A stretch of DNA of 64,000 bases, taken from contig NZ_JACXAB010000002.1 in assembly GCF_014699075.1 (NCBI RefSeq), positions 372,001 through 436,000 on the forward strand. Reading direction: 5' to 3'. The position numbers and the translations under genes are program-made. The notes beneath the pieces were generated by a model. That model ran no database searches. It was not told where the DNA came from and was given only the letters and a program-made list of their open reading frames with translations. This document shows, one piece after another, positions 46,759 through 55,532 of this stretch. Source of the stretch: Microvirga sp. Its GTDB lineage: Bacteria; Pseudomonadota; Alphaproteobacteria; Rhizobiales; Beijerinckiaceae. Every line of letters starts with the position of its first letter. Positions within the stretch are counted from its first letter, which is position 1.

Positions 46759-48878
46759 CACACGCTCCGTCCGGCCCCGAGCAGGCGCATGGCGTTGGCT
46801 GTGACCAGCACGGTCGCGCCCGTGTCGGCAAGGATCGCCGGCCACAGCCCGGTGATGCCGAGGATGGTGGTCACCAGGAAGACGGCCTTGAGCCCGAGAG
46901 CCACGACGATGTTCTGGCGGATGTTGCCCATTGTGGCCTTGGAGAGCGCGATCATGCGGGCGATGTCGAGCACGCGTCCATGCAACACGGCGGCGTCCGC
47001 CGTCTCCAGCGCCACGTCGGTGCCGCCGCCCATGGCGATGCCGACATCCGCCGCGGCCAGAGCCGGAGCGTCATTGATGCCGTCGCCGACCTTGGCGACG
47101 ACCTGCCCCTGAGCTTTGAGCTCGTTGACGATGCGAAGCTTGTCCTGCGGCAGCAGGTCGGCCCGCGGCTCCACGCCCAAGGTATGGGCGATGGCCGCCG
47201 CCGTCTTGGCGTTGTCACCGGTGAGCATGATCGGCTTGATCCCGCGCGCCTTGAGCGCCTGCAAGCCGGCGGTAGCGTCCTCGCGGGGCTCGTCCCGCAC
47301 CGCGATCAGCCCGACGGGCGTGTCGTTCACGAGAAGAACGGACACGGTCTTGCCCTCCTCCTGCAGGGCGCTGATGCGGGCCTCGGCCTCGGCCGGGAGA
47401 GGTGCGATGTCAGCAGCCGCCTTGGGCGAGCCCAGATACAGGCCACGGCGACGGAAGCGTCCCTTCACGCCCTTGCCGCCGAGCGCCAAGACACCGACAG
47501 CGGGGGCGACCTCGATGCCCTCGGCCTGCGCCCGCGCCAAGATGGCCTTGGCGATGGGGTGGGACGAGGTGGCATCAAGGGCGGCCGCATCCTCCAGGAC
47601 GTCGCGTTCGCTCGCCTCTCCGAGGGCGACCACGTCGGTCACCTTGGGCCGCCCTTCTGTGAGGGTGCCGGTCTTGTCGAGGGCGACAGCGGTCACCTTG
47701 CCGAGGATTTCCAGCACGGCTCCGCCCTTGATCAGGAGGCCGCGCCGGGCACCGGCCGCCAGGCCGGCTGCGATGGCGGCCGGGGTCGAGATGACGAGGG
47801 CACACGGGCAGCCGATCAGGAGCACGGCCAGTCCCTTGTAGACCCACTCGCCCCAGGGCTCGCTGGCCACCAGCGGCGGCAGGATGGCCACGAGGGCGCC
47901 CACGACAAGCACGGCCGGCGTGTAGTAGCGCGAGAAGCGGTCGATGAAGCGCTCGGTCGGCGCCTTGGACTCCTGCGCCTCCTCGACCAGGCGCACCACG
48001 CGGGCGATGGTGTTGTCCTGCGCCTCGGCGGTGACCCGGACCCGCAGCGTACTGTCGGTGTTGATGGTGCCGGCGAAGACGCTCTCGCCCTCGCCCTTGC
48101 GCTTGGGGGTGCTCTCGCCCGTCACCGGCGCCTCGTCGATGGCGCTCTCGCCCGAGATGATGGTGCCGTCGGCCGGTACGCGGTCGCCGGGGCGAACCGC
48201 GATCACGTCGCCCACCGCGAGGGTCTCGGCCTGGACCTCCTCCAGGGTTCCGTTGCGCTCGATGAAGGCGGTCTTCGGCACCAGGCTGGTCAGGGACCGG
48301 ATGCTGGCGCGCGCCCTGCCGGCGGCGACGCCCTCCAACAGCTCGCCCACGAGGAATAGCAGCACCACGATGGCAGCTTCCTCGGTCTCACCGATGATCA
48401 CAGCGCCGATTGCGGCGATGCTCATCAGGGTCTCGATGGTGAAGGGTGCACCCGCCATGGCGGCGGAAACCGCACGGCGGGCAATCGGTACCAGGCCGAT
48501 GGCCATGGCAGCGGTGTAGAGCCAAGCCTCATAGCCAGGCAGGACCATGGCCAGCAGCCATGCGGCCGCGAGGCCAAGGCCTGAGAGGATCGTCAGCCGT
48601 CCCTTGGCGGAGCGCCACCAAGACCCGTCCTCGGCCTCATGGTCATGATGATGCCGCGCCTCCTCGCTAATGGGCGAGATGCCATAGCCGAGGTCGCGGA
48701 CCACCCTCTCGACCTGCTCGCCCGTGCCGGCTTCCGCCACCCGCAGGCGCAGGGTCTCAGTCGTGGTGGTGATGTTGATGTCGGAGACGCCGGGCACGCG
48801 GGCGAGCGCGGTCTCGATCTTGCGGGCGCAGCTGCCGCAATCCATGCCTTCGACGCGGTAACGCAAGCGGTCGGTCAT
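46758..48878 (-). CDS. zntA: Zn/Cd/Pb-transporting P1B-type ATPase
   Basis: 706 residues. One HMA domain with GMDCGSC (residues 11-17), then core motifs [28 protein letters not shown] and GDGINDAP. The CPC followed by ALVIST and the last-helix sequence are typical of Zn(II)/Cd(II)/Pb(II) exporters, not copper ones. It heads an overlapping operon with lspA, ICMT and CDF genes. A MerR-type operator lies 42 bases upstream, with the regulator divergent. Confidence 0.94.
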   Translation of the reverse strand: MTDRLRYRVEGMDCGSCARKIETALARVPGVSDINITTTTETLRLRVAEAGTGEQVERVVRDLGYGISPISEEARHHHDHEAEDGSWWRSAKGRLTILSGLGLAAAWLLAMVLPGYEAWLYTAAMAIGLVPIARRAVSAAMAGAPFTIETLMSIAAIGAVIIGETEEAAIVVLLFLVGELLEGVAAGRARASIRSLTSLVPKTAFIERNGTLEEVQAETLAVGDVIAVRPGDRVPADGTIISGESAIDEAPVTGESTPKRKGEGESVFAGTINTDSTLRVRVTAEAQDNTIARVVRLVEEAQESKAPTERFIDRFSRYYTPAVLVVGALVAILPPLVASEPWGEWVYKGLAVLLIGCPCALVISTPAAIAAGLAAGARRGLLIKGGAVLEILGKVTAVALDKTGTLTEGRPKVTDVVALGEASERDVLEDAAALDATSSHPIAKAILARAQAEGIEVAPAVGVLALGGKGVKGRFRRRGLYLGSPKAAADIAPLPAEAEARISALQEEGKTVSVLLVNDTPVGLIAVRDEPREDATAGLQALKARGIKPIMLTGDNAKTAAAIAHTLGVEPRADLLPQDKLRIVNELKAQGQVVAKVGDGINDAPALAAADVGIAMGGGTDVALETADAAVLHGRVLDIARMIALSKATMGNIRQNIVVALGLKAVFLVTTILGITGLWPAILADTGATVLVTANAMRLLGAGRSV

Positions 48879-48919
48879 TGTCAGAAATCCAGTTTGATCC
48901 TATCTGTCGGGCACGCTAC

Positions 48920-48940
48920 AACCTCTAGCGGTTAGAGGTT
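48920..48940. promoter_or_regulatory. MerR-type operator between zntA and its regulator
   Basis: Dyad arms AACCTCTA (48920-48927) and TAGAGGTT (48933-48940) with a five-base centre. On the minus strand TTGAAC lies at 48943-48938 as -35 of zntA. This sequence differs from the CueR sites in the window, matching a different regulator. Confidence 0.8.
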
Positions 48941-48954
48941 CAAGAGGTTTTTTG

Positions 48955-49371
48955 ATGAATTTGGCGATTGGCGACCTTTCGCGGCGAACCGGGGTGAAGA
49001 TCCCGACGATCCGGTACTACGAGCAGATCGGCCTCCTCCCTTCGCCGGTCAGAACCGAAGGCCAGCAGCGGCGCTACGGCCCAGCCGAGGTGCGCCGCCT
49101 CAACTTCATCCGCCATGCCCGCGAGCTCGGTTTCGAGGTTGATGCCATACGGCAACTTCTGGGTCTGGCGGATGATCCCAATCGGTGCTGCGGCGAGGCC
49201 CATGAGATCACAAAGGCCCATCTCGACGAGATCAATGACAAGATCGCCCGCCTGACTGCCCTACGCGACGAACTTGAGACAATGGTCGCCTGTGATAACC
49301 GGCGGGTCTCCGAGTGCCGGATTATCGAGGTCTTGGCCGATCACGGCCAATGCCAACATCATCAACATTAA
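48955..49371 (+). CDS. ZntR/CadR/PbrR-like MerR-family regulator
   Basis: 138 residues. MerR helix-turn-helix (LAIGDLSRRTGVKIPTIRYYE), dimer helix and a metal region with Cys78, Cys79, Cys113, Cys121 and Cys133 and the end CQHHQH. The layout fits divalent-metal sensors of the ZntR/CadR/PbrR branch. It is divergent from zntA and shares the dyad operator with it. A TTG codon just before the ATG is a less likely start. Confidence 0.9.
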   Translation: MNLAIGDLSRRTGVKIPTIRYYEQIGLLPSPVRTEGQQRRYGPAEVRRLNFIRHARELGFEVDAIRQLLGLADDPNRCCGEAHEITKAHLDEINDKIARLTALRDELETMVACDNRRVSECRIIEVLADHGQCQHHQH

Positions 49372-49669
49372 GGCTCCTGCTGTTCCCTAACCCCGTCTGC
49401 TCCGCCGCAAGCGGGACCATGGCCGGCGTCTCGAGCGGTGTACAGGCCGACTGATTTCGAGCGGCCTGAAGGCACCTGCCAGCCTCTGGATCCTGGTTTG
49501 AGAACACTGGCTCCATATTACCTGAGTATTTCAAACCCTCTATGAGGACAGCTGTGCTGTTCCGTATATAACTTTCCGGGCAGAGTGGTAAAATGGAAGC
49601 AACTGTTCGGGGGCGCGGTAACAGGCGGTCTGCGCTTGGCCAAGCCAAACAAGACATCAAAGGCGAGCT

Positions 49670-50617
49670 ATGCAGATCGGAATGACGTCTATCAAGCGGC
49701 GCGCGTTCTCCAATGCCCTGGAGCTTAAGCTGCGCCGGTGCCGTGGTGACATGCTCCAAGAGTTCCTTGGAGACGTGATGAGCAAGCGGCACGGGGACAA
49801 CTTCGTTCGTGCCACCGCTCATTACTCCCAAGGTGATCTGAAGTGCGACGGTCTTCTCTTAGATCCGCTGACGATCTTCGCCTGCTACGGCCCCACCAAT
49901 GGCGGCCAGGGGCTGACGGCGCAGGGTTTGGCGAAGGCAGTAGCCAAGGTGACAGAGGATCACGACGGGGCAGTCGAAAACTGGCCGGGCCTGAAGGAGT
50001 GGATCTTTGTCTCCAACTTCATTGGCGGCTGCCCGCCCCAGATCACCCAGGAGATCCTCAAGCTGGATGCAGCTAACGGCCACAAGGTGAAGCAGTTCGG
50101 CCAGGAGCAGTTCGAGAACATCATCCTCGGGTTCGACATGGCGGATATCGAGGAGCTGCTTGGGAATGCCGCAACGGACGAGGACTTCCGCTGCATGCAG
50201 ATCCCTGAGGTCCAGTCGGTGATCGACAACGTCATGCAGCGGGTCGCTGACGGCGTCGTTCGCGACGACGTTCCGGTGGAGGTGCCTGCCGCCAAGCTTG
50301 ACTTCAACCAGCTGCCTGACATCTACCGGGGAAGGATCAAGCAGGGCTTTCAGAACGCCAGCCGGGTCGCCGAGTACCTGCTCAACTACGCGGATCCCAC
50401 GTTGGACGGCACCATCGCAGGGGTGTTCAAGGCCAAATACCTGGAGCTGAAGACCCAGGGCTTGAGGCCTGGGGAGATCATGGACGGCCTTTACGACTTC
50501 GCTTTGGGAGGACAGCGCGGCACGACCCCGCGGGAGGTGGCCGTCTGGAGCCTCCTGGCCCACCTCTTCGAAAAGTGCACCATCTTCGAGGACGATCCCT
50601 CTAAGGTCGCGGCATGA
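49670..50617 (+). CDS. ABC-three-component (ABC-3C) system effector-type protein
   Basis: 315 residues. It belongs with the large first components of ABC-3C conflict systems, judging by position, size and by the downstream middle component and DUF2326 ATPase. The N-terminal third (LQEFLGDVMSKRHGDNFVR, QGDLKCDGLLL, FACYGP) resembles the restriction-endonuclease-like region of such proteins (a G-D..x-D-G ... Q-V-Y-A-P pattern), but the residue expected as Gln/Glu is Ala here, so nuclease activity is uncertain. The remaining part is helical. Its stop overlaps the start of the next gene (ATGA). Family placement is from memory of the pattern, not from a search. Confidence 0.75.
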   Translation: MQIGMTSIKRRAFSNALELKLRRCRGDMLQEFLGDVMSKRHGDNFVRATAHYSQGDLKCDGLLLDPLTIFACYGPTNGGQGLTAQGLAKAVAKVTEDHDGAVENWPGLKEWIFVSNFIGGCPPQITQEILKLDAANGHKVKQFGQEQFENIILGFDMADIEELLGNAATDEDFRCMQIPEVQSVIDNVMQRVADGVVRDDVPVEVPAAKLDFNQLPDIYRGRIKQGFQNASRVAEYLLNYADPTLDGTIAGVFKAKYLELKTQGLRPGEIMDGLYDFALGGQRGTTPREVAVWSLLAHLFEKCTIFEDDPSKVAA

Positions 50618-50865
50618 TCCTGCCCGGCAAGCACATCCGGCCGGACCGAGCCTTGATTTCGGTCGGCGGCGACATCCTATCGGTTCTTGACAGGCCCGCG
50701 ACTGTCTCGGAGATATGGGAGAAGGTCCAAACCCTCCGAGCCAGCCGCGAGAATGCGTCGTCTCTGCCCTACGACTGGTTTATTCTCGCCATGACCCTCC
50801 TCTACGCAATGTCCGCCATCGACTTCCAGAACGACCGGATCAGGCCGGTCAGGAGGCAGGTGTGA
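50614..50865 (+). CDS. ABC-3C system middle component (type 6-like)
   Basis: 83 residues. The start KHIRPDRALISVGGDIL and the later PYDWFILAMTLLYAMSAID match the small middle components that accompany DUF2326 ATPases. It is a winged-helix-sized adapter expected to link effector and ATPase. It overlaps the gene before it by four bases and the ATPase GTG start overlaps its own end by four bases. Confidence 0.85.
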   Translation: MILPGKHIRPDRALISVGGDILSVLDRPATVSEIWEKVQTLRASRENASSLPYDWFILAMTLLYAMSAIDFQNDRIRPVRRQV

Positions 50866-52637
50866 TCGTCTCGATCTCCAGCTCCATCCCGACGTTCAAG
50901 TCCCTTGTCTTCCGGCCCGGGCTGAACGTCTTGCTGGCCGATGTCACCTCGGAGTCGACCGACAGGCAGACGCGCAACAGCGCCGGCAAGACGAGCCTGA
51001 TCGAGATCGTGCATTTCCTGCTGGGCGGCGAAGCAGACAAGAACTCGCTGTTTAAGAAGCCTGAACTCGTCCGGCACACGTTCACGGGGGTCTTTAGGAT
51101 CAAGGGCGTTCCGATCACCGTCACCCGCGGCGGAGCTGACGAGAGGAAGGTTCTCCTCTCGCCCGAGGACGCGCGGGCGCTCGCGATCGGTCTGCGCCGC
51201 GACGAAGCCAATGGGATCGCCTACGTCACCGTGGAGGAGTGGAGAGATTTCCTCGGGCACGTGTGGTTCGGCCTGCCGTTGGAGCGCAAGGGTACGGCAT
51301 TCGAAGGAGGCTTCACACCTACGTTCCGCTCCCTCGTCAGCTATCTGGTACGCCGTCGTAAGTCGGGCGGGTATGTCACCATCGAGAAGCAGAACGAATA
51401 CCAGCAGCCGTGGGATTGGCAGGTAAACCTGTCTTACCTGCTCGGCCTTGGGTGGGACGTACCTCAAGCAATCCAGGACCTCCGTTCGCGCAAGAAGACG
51501 CTCGCATCGTTGCGGCAAGCCATCAAGGGCGGCGAGTTCGGCGCGATGTTCGGCACCTCGGCCGAGATCCGCCCGGAGCTGGCCCGCACCGAGGAACGCA
51601 TCGCCCGTCTCAAGGTCCAGATCGACAACTTTCGCGTTCTAGAAAGCTATCGCGAACTCGCCGATCAGGTCGCGCACCTGAAGGACCGCATGTCGGAGAT
51701 CACCTTCGAGCTGGCATCGACCAAGGAGACGATCGCGTATCTCTCCCGCTCGGTCCAAGGGGAGAAGTCGCCGGCCTATACTGCAGTCGAGAAACTGTAC
51801 GAGGCGGCTGGCGTCGAGTTGCCGACGCTTGCGCTTCGACGGTTCGACGAAGTCAGACAGTTCCAGCAATCGGTCATCGACAACAGGCGGCTCCATCTCG
51901 AGCGGCAGGTGACGGAAGCTCGGGAGACCCAGAGTCGACTGGAGACTGAACTTGCCGCCGCGGATGAGAAGAAGTCTGGGCTCCTGAAGATCCTCGATGG
52001 CAAGGGCGCGTTCGAGGACCTCGTACACATGCGCGAGGACCTTGCCGTGTTGACGAGCCGTGCCGAGACGCTGCGGACAAAGCTCCAGAACGCCAACATC
52101 CTCGAGAACAACTTGGCCCAGCAGAAGCGGGAGAGCGCCGACCTCGAGCTCTCGCTGCAGGAGGACCACAAGCGGAACGAGAACGCCATCAAGGACGCGA
52201 CGGTCAAGGTCGATCACGCTATCGGCGAGCTCTACGACGACCGAACGGGTAACCTCATCATTACATCATCCAAGAACGGCCCTCAGATCGGCATCGCGAT
52301 CCAGGGAGGCGGCAACCAGGGTGGCATCGACATGATGAAGATCTTCTGCTTCGACATGATGCTTTTTGAGCTGGTCTCAGAGCGCTTTGGAGGACCGGGA
52401 TTCGTGATCCACGACAGCCACCTATTCGACGGTGTCGACGCTAGACAGGTCCATGCGGCCATCATGTTTGGGATGCGAGTCGCCGAGCGCCAGCGCGGCC
52501 AGTACATTGTTACGATGAACAGCGACGATTTCGGCCGCACCGGGCTCCAGAACGAGCCCGAAGTCGCCGAGGCGATCCTTCCTGTCCGGCTAACTGACGA
52601 CGAGACCGGAGGACTGTTTGGGTTTAGGTTCGATTAG
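50862..52637 (+). CDS. ABC-3C system ATPase, DUF2326 family
   Basis: 591 residues from a GTG at 50862 with AGGAGG before it. An ABC/SMC-like ATPase: Walker A in RNSAGKTSLIEIVHFLLGG, a long coiled coil (about residues 245-465; LARTEERIARLKVQ, TLRTKLQNANILENNLAQQK), and a C-terminal region with GFVIHDSHLFDGVD as the Walker B-like element. DUF2326 proteins are the ATPases of one ABC-3C class proposed to sense invading DNA or its processing. It ends the three-gene operon. Confidence 0.88.
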   Translation: MIVSISSSIPTFKSLVFRPGLNVLLADVTSESTDRQTRNSAGKTSLIEIVHFLLGGEADKNSLFKKPELVRHTFTGVFRIKGVPITVTRGGADERKVLLSPEDARALAIGLRRDEANGIAYVTVEEWRDFLGHVWFGLPLERKGTAFEGGFTPTFRSLVSYLVRRRKSGGYVTIEKQNEYQQPWDWQVNLSYLLGLGWDVPQAIQDLRSRKKTLASLRQAIKGGEFGAMFGTSAEIRPELARTEERIARLKVQIDNFRVLESYRELADQVAHLKDRMSEITFELASTKETIAYLSRSVQGEKSPAYTAVEKLYEAAGVELPTLALRRFDEVRQFQQSVIDNRRLHLERQVTEARETQSRLETELAAADEKKSGLLKILDGKGAFEDLVHMREDLAVLTSRAETLRTKLQNANILENNLAQQKRESADLELSLQEDHKRNENAIKDATVKVDHAIGELYDDRTGNLIITSSKNGPQIGIAIQGGGNQGGIDMMKIFCFDMMLFELVSERFGGPGFVIHDSHLFDGVDARQVHAAIMFGMRVAERQRGQYIVTMNSDDFGRTGLQNEPEVAEAILPVRLTDDETGGLFGFRFD

Positions 52638-52989
52638 GGCTGCAGACCGGGTTTGTTGCGTGTGTCTAAGGCGGAGCCAAGAGCAACGCTCCAAAATTAG
52701 TCCTAACCAACTTCACTGAATTGGCTGGATCAGTGCTGCGTGTTGCTCCCGGCGACTGTTGTGGGCAGGTTTGAGTTGTCGCGAATGGTCGTGCGAATGA
52801 CCGGATCAGGTGCAGCAAGGTGCATCATTAGGTATGTAGCGAGTTGGCTGATCGCTTGCAGGCGGTGCTGAATGAGAGTGACTGCGTCCTTGTAGGCGGC
52901 GTTCATCTGACGATGGGCCTCCGCAAACAGGTGCGGTGGAAGCTGGTCAGGACAAATCTTCCCTCACGCAAGAAATATTGTTTTTCTCG
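52638..52989. other. Interval between the ABC-3C operon and the recombinase module
   Basis: About 350 bases between two convergent units. It contains only a weak 58-codon minus-strand frame (52730-52906). No terminator with a T-run or clear transposon end was recognised. If the ABC-3C genes are not cargo, the left end of the element should lie here. Confidence 0.4.
52730..52906 (-). CDS. Possible 58-residue protein after the recombinase operon
   Basis: The frame MNAAYKDAVTLIQHRLQAIS is amphipathic and protein-like, and the reading frame continues upstream of the ATG with similar quality (LPPHLFAEAHRQ) until a stop near 52955, without a start codon. GGAGG is 15 bases before the ATG, further than usual. 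It may be a small real gene of the element or the remnant of a larger one. Confidence 0.3.
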   Translation of the reverse strand: MNAAYKDAVTLIQHRLQAISQLATYLMMHLAAPDPVIRTTIRDNSNLPTTVAGSNTQH

Positions 52990-53457
52990 TCACGTTGTCC
53001 TGAAAACCATTACGCTGCTGTCCTTGGCAAGTTGCCGCTTGAGGGCAGCATTTTCTGTCTCTAAGTCTTCATAGCGCCGCAGCAGCTCGTTGTACTCCAG
53101 CTTGAAGAGATCATAATGGGTGACAACTTTCGCTAACTGCGTTTCTAGAGCCTTAATTTTGTTTACCTTGGCGTCCTGTGCTTGGGGCTTTAGGGTCGGT
53201 GCTGTCTTTTTGATGCGGCAGAGCCAGCGATCCAGTGCTTCGGACGTCTCTTTGTGAGTTGCATTCTTAAGCGTCTGTGGTGAGACCCCTGCGCGGCATA
53301 AGACCTCGAGCTTACTGAGGCGACCGCCATTGTGTGGATAGTATCCGTGTTCCACGAACTCATTTTCGATTGCCCGCTTTGCTGCCTCGATGGCACCAAT
53401 TGTGTTCTGCTTCTGGTTGGCTTGATAGGCAACTAGCGACTGGATCCTGGTGGTCAC
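52990..53457 (-). CDS. TnpC/DUF6262-like coiled-coil accessory protein
   Basis: 155 residues from a GTG with AGGAGAA before it. A helical N-terminal part (AIEAAKRAIENEFVEHG, KLEVLCRAGVSPQTLKNATH) looks DNA-binding, followed by a long coiled coil (KALETQLAKVVTHYDLFKLE, YEDLETENAALKRQLAK). Its size and place after large tyrosine recombinase genes match TnpC of Tn554 and the DUF6262 proteins of related elements, which orient or aid transposition. Confidence 0.75.
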   Translation of the reverse strand: MTTRIQSLVAYQANQKQNTIGAIEAAKRAIENEFVEHGYYPHNGGRLSKLEVLCRAGVSPQTLKNATHKETSEALDRWLCRIKKTAPTLKPQAQDAKVNKIKALETQLAKVVTHYDLFKLEYNELLRRYEDLETENAALKRQLAKDSSVMVFRTT

Positions 53458-53477
53458 GCGACGTTCTCCTGAAAAGC

Positions 53478-55532
53478 TTACTTGAGGGCACTCGTAAGAT
53501 TGTTCATGGTGGCCGCATCCATCCCAGCAAGGGCGATTTGAACACGTTCCTCAGCGAGGTAGCGCTGGCGGATCTGCGGGAACCGTTGCAATTGCCCAGC
53601 AAGCTGTGTCTGCCACCACCCCCTCATCATAGTGTTCTCTGGCGGCGGCATCTCGATGAGGATGCGCTCAATTGCCTTAGTGCAATCGTCAATGGCAGCC
53701 GCATGCTCAAGTCGGTGCTGGCAGTCTGTTGAGCAGTTGCCGACATCGGGAAGGCCGGCTTTCTTGGTGCAGGGGCCATGCTGCCCCAGAGACTTGGTGC
53801 ATAGGACGCCAGGTTTGACCATTGTGACCTGACCGTTCATCGAAAGGATTTCGGCAGCCTCGGCTAAAACGTCCACGCCGAGTTCAACCTCGCCGGATCG
53901 CGCTGCAACCCGTAGTCGAAGATCCTGCACCAAAGGCGCGGCCCAACCGCCGTTCTCACTGGATCGCTCAATGACCTCCTGAGACAGCACGATGTTGGCT
54001 TCCGACGCAATTTTGCGGATCTCGTCCTGGAGACCGGGGTCGCTCAAGATGTAATTCAGAGTCATCTCGGGGTCGCGATGGCCGAGAATATCGAACAAGA
54101 TCGGAGTTGCGCCGACCATCGAGAGCGCAGCTAGGCGAGCGACCGTCTTGCGAAACCGATGAGGGTGGACGTTGCCATCACTCCAGTCATTAAGCGCCTG
54201 ACCGTCTACAATCACGCCCTTCACGAACGATTGCAGGACGTACCCAAAGACGGCCAAGTCCGGGAACTGGTCGGAGCCGTCGTGGCTGTTGAACGAAAGC
54301 CACAGTGATCGCCGCCCAGGCGACAAGATGTCCGCCAGCCGCTGCTGCTGACGGATGGCTGAAACGGCAATCCGCGGCAGTGGCCAGTTTCGAGCCTCGC
54401 CGTCGGGCTGATCGGAAAGCTTGAACGTGTGGCCGAGCAGAAGGTCCTGGGAGGAGACCGTTCGTAGGCAGTCTCGCTGCAGGTGCATGAGCTCGCTATC
54501 GCGGGCCGCAGTCGCCAAGGCAACGATCACGAGATGAGCCGTCTGTAAGTGCATTGCCATCCGGCGCAATGCCCTCCAAGCCGGCGGCGGCCACGAGTTC
54601 AGGAGGAAGGTAGCGCCGGATTGGGCACGCGTCGTGACCCGGAACTTGATCGGGAGATGCTGTGGGCGCTGGAAGTTGTCGGCAGTCCACTGCCTTAAGG
54701 CGGCGCACCGTCGATGCTTGAGGGCAACGTTGCTGAGTGGCGCTCCATCCTGCCTTTGCGATGGCACCGCCAGGATGGTCTCCAGACTGTCGAGGAGCGA
54801 CGGCCCCAGTTCCTCAATGAGCCAAACCGACGTCTTCCCGATGAGCGCAACGAAATCGTCAGGGAATGGCTGCCATCTGATCTTGGCGGCAAAGGCTGTC
54901 GCCGGCAAAGCGGCGTCCCGGCGTCGGGGCTCCCCTTTGGCACCAAGGTCGAGGTCTGGCCAATCGTCTATGACCCCCATGCGGGCGAGCGCCGCCAGTT
55001 TTGGTGCCGTATGCGAGAAGAAGCCTGCCAATCCTTCGGCCTGCCTCATCTGGTTCAGATCATTCCTGCTGAGACCGCGGAAGATGGAATGTCCGTCTGG
55101 GCATGAGCTCGGCTCCCGAGATATCCCCTTGTGCAACACGATCCACACCACTGTCCGCAGGAGGATGCGGCAGTCTTCAATCCAGGTCTGGGGAGCAGAC
55201 GGCTGGCGGATTGTGGTTTCAAAGGCGATCGGTGTCACCAGCAGGATCGCCGCAAGGCGTTTGATCCGCCGGAAGAGATGCTCCGCACGAACAGTATCGT
55301 GGTCGAGCGCTACGGTGAGTGCGCTCCGCAGGTTGAGGGTTCTGTAACCCTTCTTACGCTGGCGCTTGGTCGAGACCCAGTCGGCTGGGAGCTCGATGGC
55401 ATCGGCATCCATCGTGAAGCCTGGGATGATCTCCACGTGCTGGATCTCCTCCCATTTCGCCGTCCATAAGGTATTGAAGGCGCCTATCCGAGCTAGGGAG
55501 GCACGATGGGCGCCAGGCGCGACCATCGTCAT
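53478..55532 (-). CDS. Tyrosine recombinase, third of the Tn554-like trio
   Basis: 684 residues. The C-terminal catalytic domain shows TAARDSELMHLQRDC (first Arg), HPHRFRKTVARLA (His-x-x-Arg) and DILGHRDPEMTLNYI (His and tyrosine nucleophile). Residues after about 590 hold a Cys/His cluster (CTKSLGQHGPCTKKAGLPDVGNCSTDCQHRLEH), a likely zinc-binding tail. The ATG overlaps the previous stop by one base (TAATG), so it is translated with its neighbours. Confidence 0.88.
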   Translation of the reverse strand: MTMVAPGAHRASLARIGAFNTLWTAKWEEIQHVEIIPGFTMDADAIELPADWVSTKRQRKKGYRTLNLRSALTVALDHDTVRAEHLFRRIKRLAAILLVTPIAFETTIRQPSAPQTWIEDCRILLRTVVWIVLHKGISREPSSCPDGHSIFRGLSRNDLNQMRQAEGLAGFFSHTAPKLAALARMGVIDDWPDLDLGAKGEPRRRDAALPATAFAAKIRWQPFPDDFVALIGKTSVWLIEELGPSLLDSLETILAVPSQRQDGAPLSNVALKHRRCAALRQWTADNFQRPQHLPIKFRVTTRAQSGATFLLNSWPPPAWRALRRMAMHLQTAHLVIVALATAARDSELMHLQRDCLRTVSSQDLLLGHTFKLSDQPDGEARNWPLPRIAVSAIRQQQRLADILSPGRRSLWLSFNSHDGSDQFPDLAVFGYVLQSFVKGVIVDGQALNDWSDGNVHPHRFRKTVARLAALSMVGATPILFDILGHRDPEMTLNYILSDPGLQDEIRKIASEANIVLSQEVIERSSENGGWAAPLVQDLRLRVAARSGEVELGVDVLAEAAEILSMNGQVTMVKPGVLCTKSLGQHGPCTKKAGLPDVGNCSTDCQHRLEHAAAIDDCTKAIERILIEMPPPENTMMRGWWQTQLAGQLQRFPQIRQRYLAEERVQIALAGMDAATMNNLTSALK

